Below are positions 60,189 to 64,000 of a DNA stretch of 64,000 nt, one piece after another. The translations under genes were made by a program, and so were the position numbers. Each line of letters starts with the position of its first letter. The stretch's first letter is position 1. The DNA comes from Adenanthera pavonina (taxonomy: Eukaryota; Streptophyta; Magnoliopsida; Fabales; Fabaceae): positions 30,563,001 to 30,627,000 of the forward strand of contig JAIVEN010000007.1 of the NCBI GenBank assembly GCA_026686845.1. The letters run 5' to 3'. The notes beneath the pieces were generated by a model. The model ran no database searches. It worked only from the letters and a program-made list of their open reading frames with translations, and was not told the DNA's origin.

Positions 60189-62328
60189 TACTCTTTAATA
60201 TTTCTCTCTTCTTTCATTATTATTTAAACGTAAACTTGTTAAAAATAATTAATATTATTTTAAAAATTATAAAATAAAAATTATTTTAACTCAGAAAAAA
60301 GTTCAAAGTAGTAACAATTTATTTTGAAATGAAAGTAGTATAATATAAAATATAAAAAATAAACCATATTATTTATGAATTATGAATAATAATATGGTAT
60401 TATGTGTGTGCATGTACAAACACAGTGATGATACGTTTTATTCTTGGAAGCGAGAGATTCTAACAGTGAGTGGGGTGGGGGAATTAAGATAATCATCAAT
60501 TGTGACTTAAAAAAGTCCACACAGTGAGCTGCAGCCCGACAAGTCTTGTCATTAATTAGCGATGCTTTCATTAACCAAATGTTGTTAAAGCATGCAAACA
60601 CAACAATTACTTCCCAGCTCTCCCCTAATTATTTCCTTCTTTTTTTTTTTCTCTCTCTCCTTTTAAATGTGAAAAGTAGGAGAATCATAAATCAATTCAT
60701 CAGCACCAAATTGCTGTGTGTGTGTGTGGTTTTTTTTTAAAAGAAAAATAAAATTCTGGAATCCTATGCTGTGGCTATTTTAATCTTTTATATTCTTTTT
60801 CTGGTTATTGAAATGTCTCTCCTTCTATTGAAATAATTGAATTGTCTTTTTTACCATTACCATCATTCAATTCAATTTAATTTTCTTGATTTTTCATTAT
60901 TTGGCCTTAGGAAGTACTCCATTACAATTTATCATCTGTTCCTTTGGCTTAAAGGTAACCTGCTTTTCTCAATTTATAGTTAGTTGTTTAACTAATTCTA
61001 ATTGTTTAAGAAGTTTACTTGTTTATCACCAAAATAGATCAACACATCAAGTTTGTTTGGATCATTTTATAGGTTAACATATTCTTAAATTAAAATTGAA
61101 AACGAAAGTTGCAAAAATTGAAATTAAAATTTTAAGTGTACCCAAAAATATAAACACATCGCGTGGGATTGACGCATAAGATTGGCATGCTTCGCAGGGA
61201 GACTACAAAATCTACTATAACTAGCAGCCTTCTTTATCTCCTCCTTTCCTGCCTTTTTGATGTATTGGAAGGACCAAAATACCCCGACCAAAAGGAAAAT
61301 CCTCCCCCCTTTCATCATCCCATTCCCCACCATTTTTTGCAAGTTTCGTTAATTTTATTTTTTCCTATAAAAATTCATATTAATTTTATTCATACAATTA
61401 TATGGATTTGTTTACCTTTCATACCAGCAATTATTAGTATTGGTTAAATTAAACAAATGATCCTAACTTTTTTTTTTGTTGGGCCTGACTTCCTTCCTAG
61501 TGATGAGCAATATTACAATGTGCAGCCTGTAGAAACATCAGCCAACCATAGCCGTTGGATCACCACATCCCTCGAGATTCTTACTGCCTATACAATTTTA
61601 TTTTATTTAATATTTTTTTACCAACTTATTTTGTTTAATTACCTTAGTCAATAAAAAAAACAAAAGTAAGAGGCCAATCCACGTACGTTTCCTATTTGCA
61701 GGAATTTCCACTCAAGTTTTACGTCATTTCCACTCATGCAGCACACACCTGGCGCAGCATCATTGGCTCACCAAAGCAACAACGAGACGATGTATCACAG
61801 GCGTACTCGCCATATCGTCTCAATATATCGAGATATCAACGTCACATGTCATATCCATGGGTCCCTCAAACTTTCCATCATCACCATTATCGAAAATTCC
61901 ATTTTCAAAGTACAACCAAATGACCATTGTGCCCTCAAACTCTCGCCGAATTTACCCGTAGACGCATCTCCCTCCCTTGCCGAATTTCCGAGAAGCACCA
62001 TCGATGGGGAAAAATATTAAAAAAAATAAAACCAGAACAAAGACAGAATATCGTAAATGGTAAATCACAATAATTTATCATTTCCAAACATAGAAACATT
62101 AAAAAAAAATTGTTTGATCGGAAACAGGATCACAGAGAATTAATTCATCTTGGTTACAATCTCTCCGTCCTACACACGTACAAACTTTTTTTTTTCCTTC
62201 TAACAAATTTCCATATCTCTGAGCGAGAGAGATTGGAGGATCAGCACTCGATCGCTCGGAAATGGAAGATGGTCGTGTTGGTTCAATAATCCCTTCGACA
62301 TAATATTCCTATTCCGGTTTCGCCAGTT
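60189..62328. other. Intergenic DNA downstream of the stress-associated protein gene
   Basis: AT-rich to about 61680, then a GC-richer stretch (61680-62030) with short open frames on the plus strand but no recognisable product. Part of the last 300 bases is probably the 3'UTR of the gene ending at 62329. No transposon seen. Confidence 0.5.
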
Positions 62329-62853
62329 TCAAACTTTCACAATCTTCGGGGCTTTGACCACCGGATTTTCCCTCGCGATCGCCTCACGTCCGGCGGCTTT
62401 GTAGTCGTAGCTGCAATCGTGGCGATCGGAGTACCTATGCTCGGCGCAGAATAGCTCCCCGCACCGGCACCGGAACCCTGTCAACCCGACCTTCCTCCGG
62501 CATCCGGAGCACCGATTCACGATCCGCTTCGCTTCAGACGGCGTCGCCTCGTCTTTCTTCGGTCGATCCGGCGTTTGCGTGGAGTCATCGGTAGGATAGG
62601 ATCTCTTGGGAGATCGAGACGCAGTAGATCTAGAAGACTTGTCGTCGGCAAATTTAGACGGCGCTGAATTTCCGGCGGCGGAGGCAGAGGAGGAGGAGAT
62701 AGAAGAGGTAGCGGCGGATGTGGTGGCGTTGAAGCACTTCTGGCACATGTTGTTGGTGGCCGGATTACCGGTGACGCCGCAGTTGTTGACGCAGGGGATT
62801 ATGGTGTCAGGGACCTTAAAGTCGGTCTCTTCCTTTTCAGTTTTCTGAGCCAT
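62329..62853 (-). CDS. A20/AN1 zinc-finger stress-associated protein (SAP)
   Basis: A 174-aa uninterrupted frame from the ATG at 62853. The A20 finger is at residues 21-40 (C21, C25, C37, C40 in CVNNCGVTGNPATNNMCQKC). A Ser/Ala-rich, Lys/Asp-rich linker follows. The AN1 finger spans 115-147 (C115, C118, C129, C131, C136, H139, H145, C147). The C-terminus is the conserved DYKAAGREAIARENPVVKA. All zinc ligands are present. Plant SAPs of this architecture bind ubiquitin, or act as E3 ligases, and are induced by salt, drought and cold, in nucleus and cytosol. The lack of an intron in the coding region is normal for the family. GC-rich third positions contrast with the AT-rich flanks. The exact SAP number cannot be decided from sequence alone. 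Confidence 0.93.
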   Translation of the reverse strand: MAQKTEKEETDFKVPDTIIPCVNNCGVTGNPATNNMCQKCFNATTSAATSSISSSSASAAGNSAPSKFADDKSSRSTASRSPKRSYPTDDSTQTPDRPKKDEATPSEAKRIVNRCSGCRRKVGLTGFRCRCGELFCAEHRYSDRHDCSYDYKAAGREAIARENPVVKAPKIVKV

Positions 62854-63260
62854 GATAATTCGATGACGAGTTGTGGGATATCGGGAAGAGAATCAAGGCC
62901 GTGAGATTGGAGAGAGAAGGAGAGTTATGGGATGGAATGGAGGTGTTTGGGAAGAAGGAAAGCGGAGGATGGGGGAGAGAGAAGGAGGAGGGGGGGATAT
63001 GAAGGGATTGTAAGGTGGGTAATGGCGATGGAATATGAGCCTCATAGAGACGCGTATCTAACAACTTACATCTTTATGGCGGCCGTAATGACCAATTTGT
63101 CCAACTGGATTTGTTGATATTGTCAGACCACCCCCCTCTTTTCCTTTTCTTTTTCATGTCCCTGTCGCCCACCCTCTCCCTCTCTCTTAAACCTCCCTCC
63201 TCCTTTCTTTATTTCTCCAATCATATACCTTTTCCGTTATCATATTAATATAAAATTATT
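62854..63260 (-). promoter_or_regulatory. Leader and promoter of the SAP gene
   Basis: In gene sense the 200 bases before the ATG are CT-rich (plus strand 62925-63000 is GA-rich), like many plant leaders. A possible TATA (minus GGTATATGATTGG) lies at about 63218-63232, roughly 370 bases upstream. A second CT-rich block is at 63150-63215 on the plus strand. Confidence 0.35.
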
Positions 63261-64000
63261 AAATTTTACTGCATTGAACAACAACGTTTTGTTTAGCCCA
63301 TTCTTTCCGTCAAATTAATACTCCAATTATTATTATATTAATGTAAAATATAAAATATATAACAAATCATATTATTTAAAAAAAATTTTAATTATAGAAT
63401 AAAATAATAAATTTAGTATAAAATATGATCTATTACTATTCATTCTTTTAATTTTACTATTTAATATTTTAAATTTTAATTTTTTTTATTTGTTAAATTT
63501 TTTTTGTAATTAATTTAGTGTATTGATCTCTAATTATAATTCTCCCTATTATTTACACATTTTAAATCTAAATGATATGTTTTTTTATTTAATTAATTTA
63601 TATGTGGTTGTCATATTATATTCACGCTAATTTGAGACAAACTAAGTAAGGTCTTGACAACTGTAAAATTCTCTGACAATGATTATTTAACATAACTGCA
63701 TTCATGACAATAGAAAAATTCTCTTACAATGATTATTCAACATAACTGCATTTTCAAAACTCAAACTCAAAATCACTTATTTAATGAGTGGGGGCGGATC
63801 TTGCATGCTTATAGAGGTTCTTAAGTTTTACTTTGATGAGAAGCAGGTGTGTGTATGAATATATATGTTAGAAAGTATGAGTTTTGGACTACCACAGTAT
63901 GAGGTGATTTTATCCAGCCCCATATGTCCATTTGATAAAAAAAAAATCATTGTAATTAATACTACTTCTAATGAGTTGAATTATGTACGTTAGAAGTTAA
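63261..64000. other. AT-rich end of the window
   Basis: Contains a short duplicated block (AAAATTCTCT.ACAATGATTATT.AACATAACTGCATT near 63664-63702 and 63715-63752). No gene or element seen. Confidence 0.6.

Noticed and set aside
61163..61447. 94-codon plus ORF
   Set aside because: Low-complexity hydrophobic reading of AT-rich DNA; no conserved motif.
62606..62848. 80-codon plus ORF
   Set aside because: Antisense shadow of the SAP coding exon.

Overview
This is nuclear DNA of a dicot flowering plant. It is AT-rich, has GT-AG introns, and its coding genes match plant families. LTR retrotransposons, a TRIM element and many Stowaway-type MITEs lie between or inside the genes. No close species call is possible by eye; an asterid is my guess only. 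There is no bacterial, CRISPR, rRNA or tRNA content that I could find.

Layout. (1) 1-4483: a divergent pair sharing a short promoter. On the minus strand is the N-terminus of a SURP/G-patch splicing-factor-like protein; on the plus strand is a seven-exon SpoU-family tRNA 2'-O-methyltransferase (TrmL-like). (2) 6905-14378, minus: a plant protein of about 680 aa whose function I do not recognise. It has a tiny first coding exon, a 2.8-kb intron, and a TRIM retroelement in another intron. (3) 16610-26032: a complete but dead 9.4-kb Ty3/Gypsy element of the Tat type, lying minus. It has 509-bp LTRs, an ACTAA target duplication, one long gag-pol frame broken by four stop codons, an antisense accessory ORF, and a tandem array of hairpin-forming repeats. 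(4) About 26640-26821: a fragment that I read as a relic of the plastid-division gene ARC6. (5) 31337-35278, minus: peroxin PEX13 (five exons), with a tandemly duplicated segment in its last intron. (6) 35.4-40.8 kb: AT-rich DNA with three copies of one MITE family, two of them head-to-head, and a larger element with long imperfect inverted ends. (7) 40935-42032, plus: an intronless leucine-rich-repeat protein of the DRT100 type. (8) 42728-43239: a solo LTR of the same Gypsy family, followed by more MITEs. (9) 49374-57357, minus: ribosomal protein L31, whose single coding intron is 7.6 kb long because a 6.5-kb Ty1/Copia element sits inside it in antisense. (10) 57.4-62.3 kb: MITE-rich intergenic DNA. 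(11) 62329-62853, minus: an A20/AN1 zinc-finger stress-associated protein.

The host genes are housekeeping or stress genes with unrelated roles and do not form a pathway. The most informative material is in the repeats: the Gypsy element with its antisense ORF and hairpin array, the ARC6 relic beside it, the intron insertions tolerated by RPL31 and the unknown gene, and the inverted MITE pairs. I see no convincing wholly new system. The antisense ORF plus hairpin array is the best candidate for unusual biology. Exon borders, mismatch counts and frames were worked out by hand.
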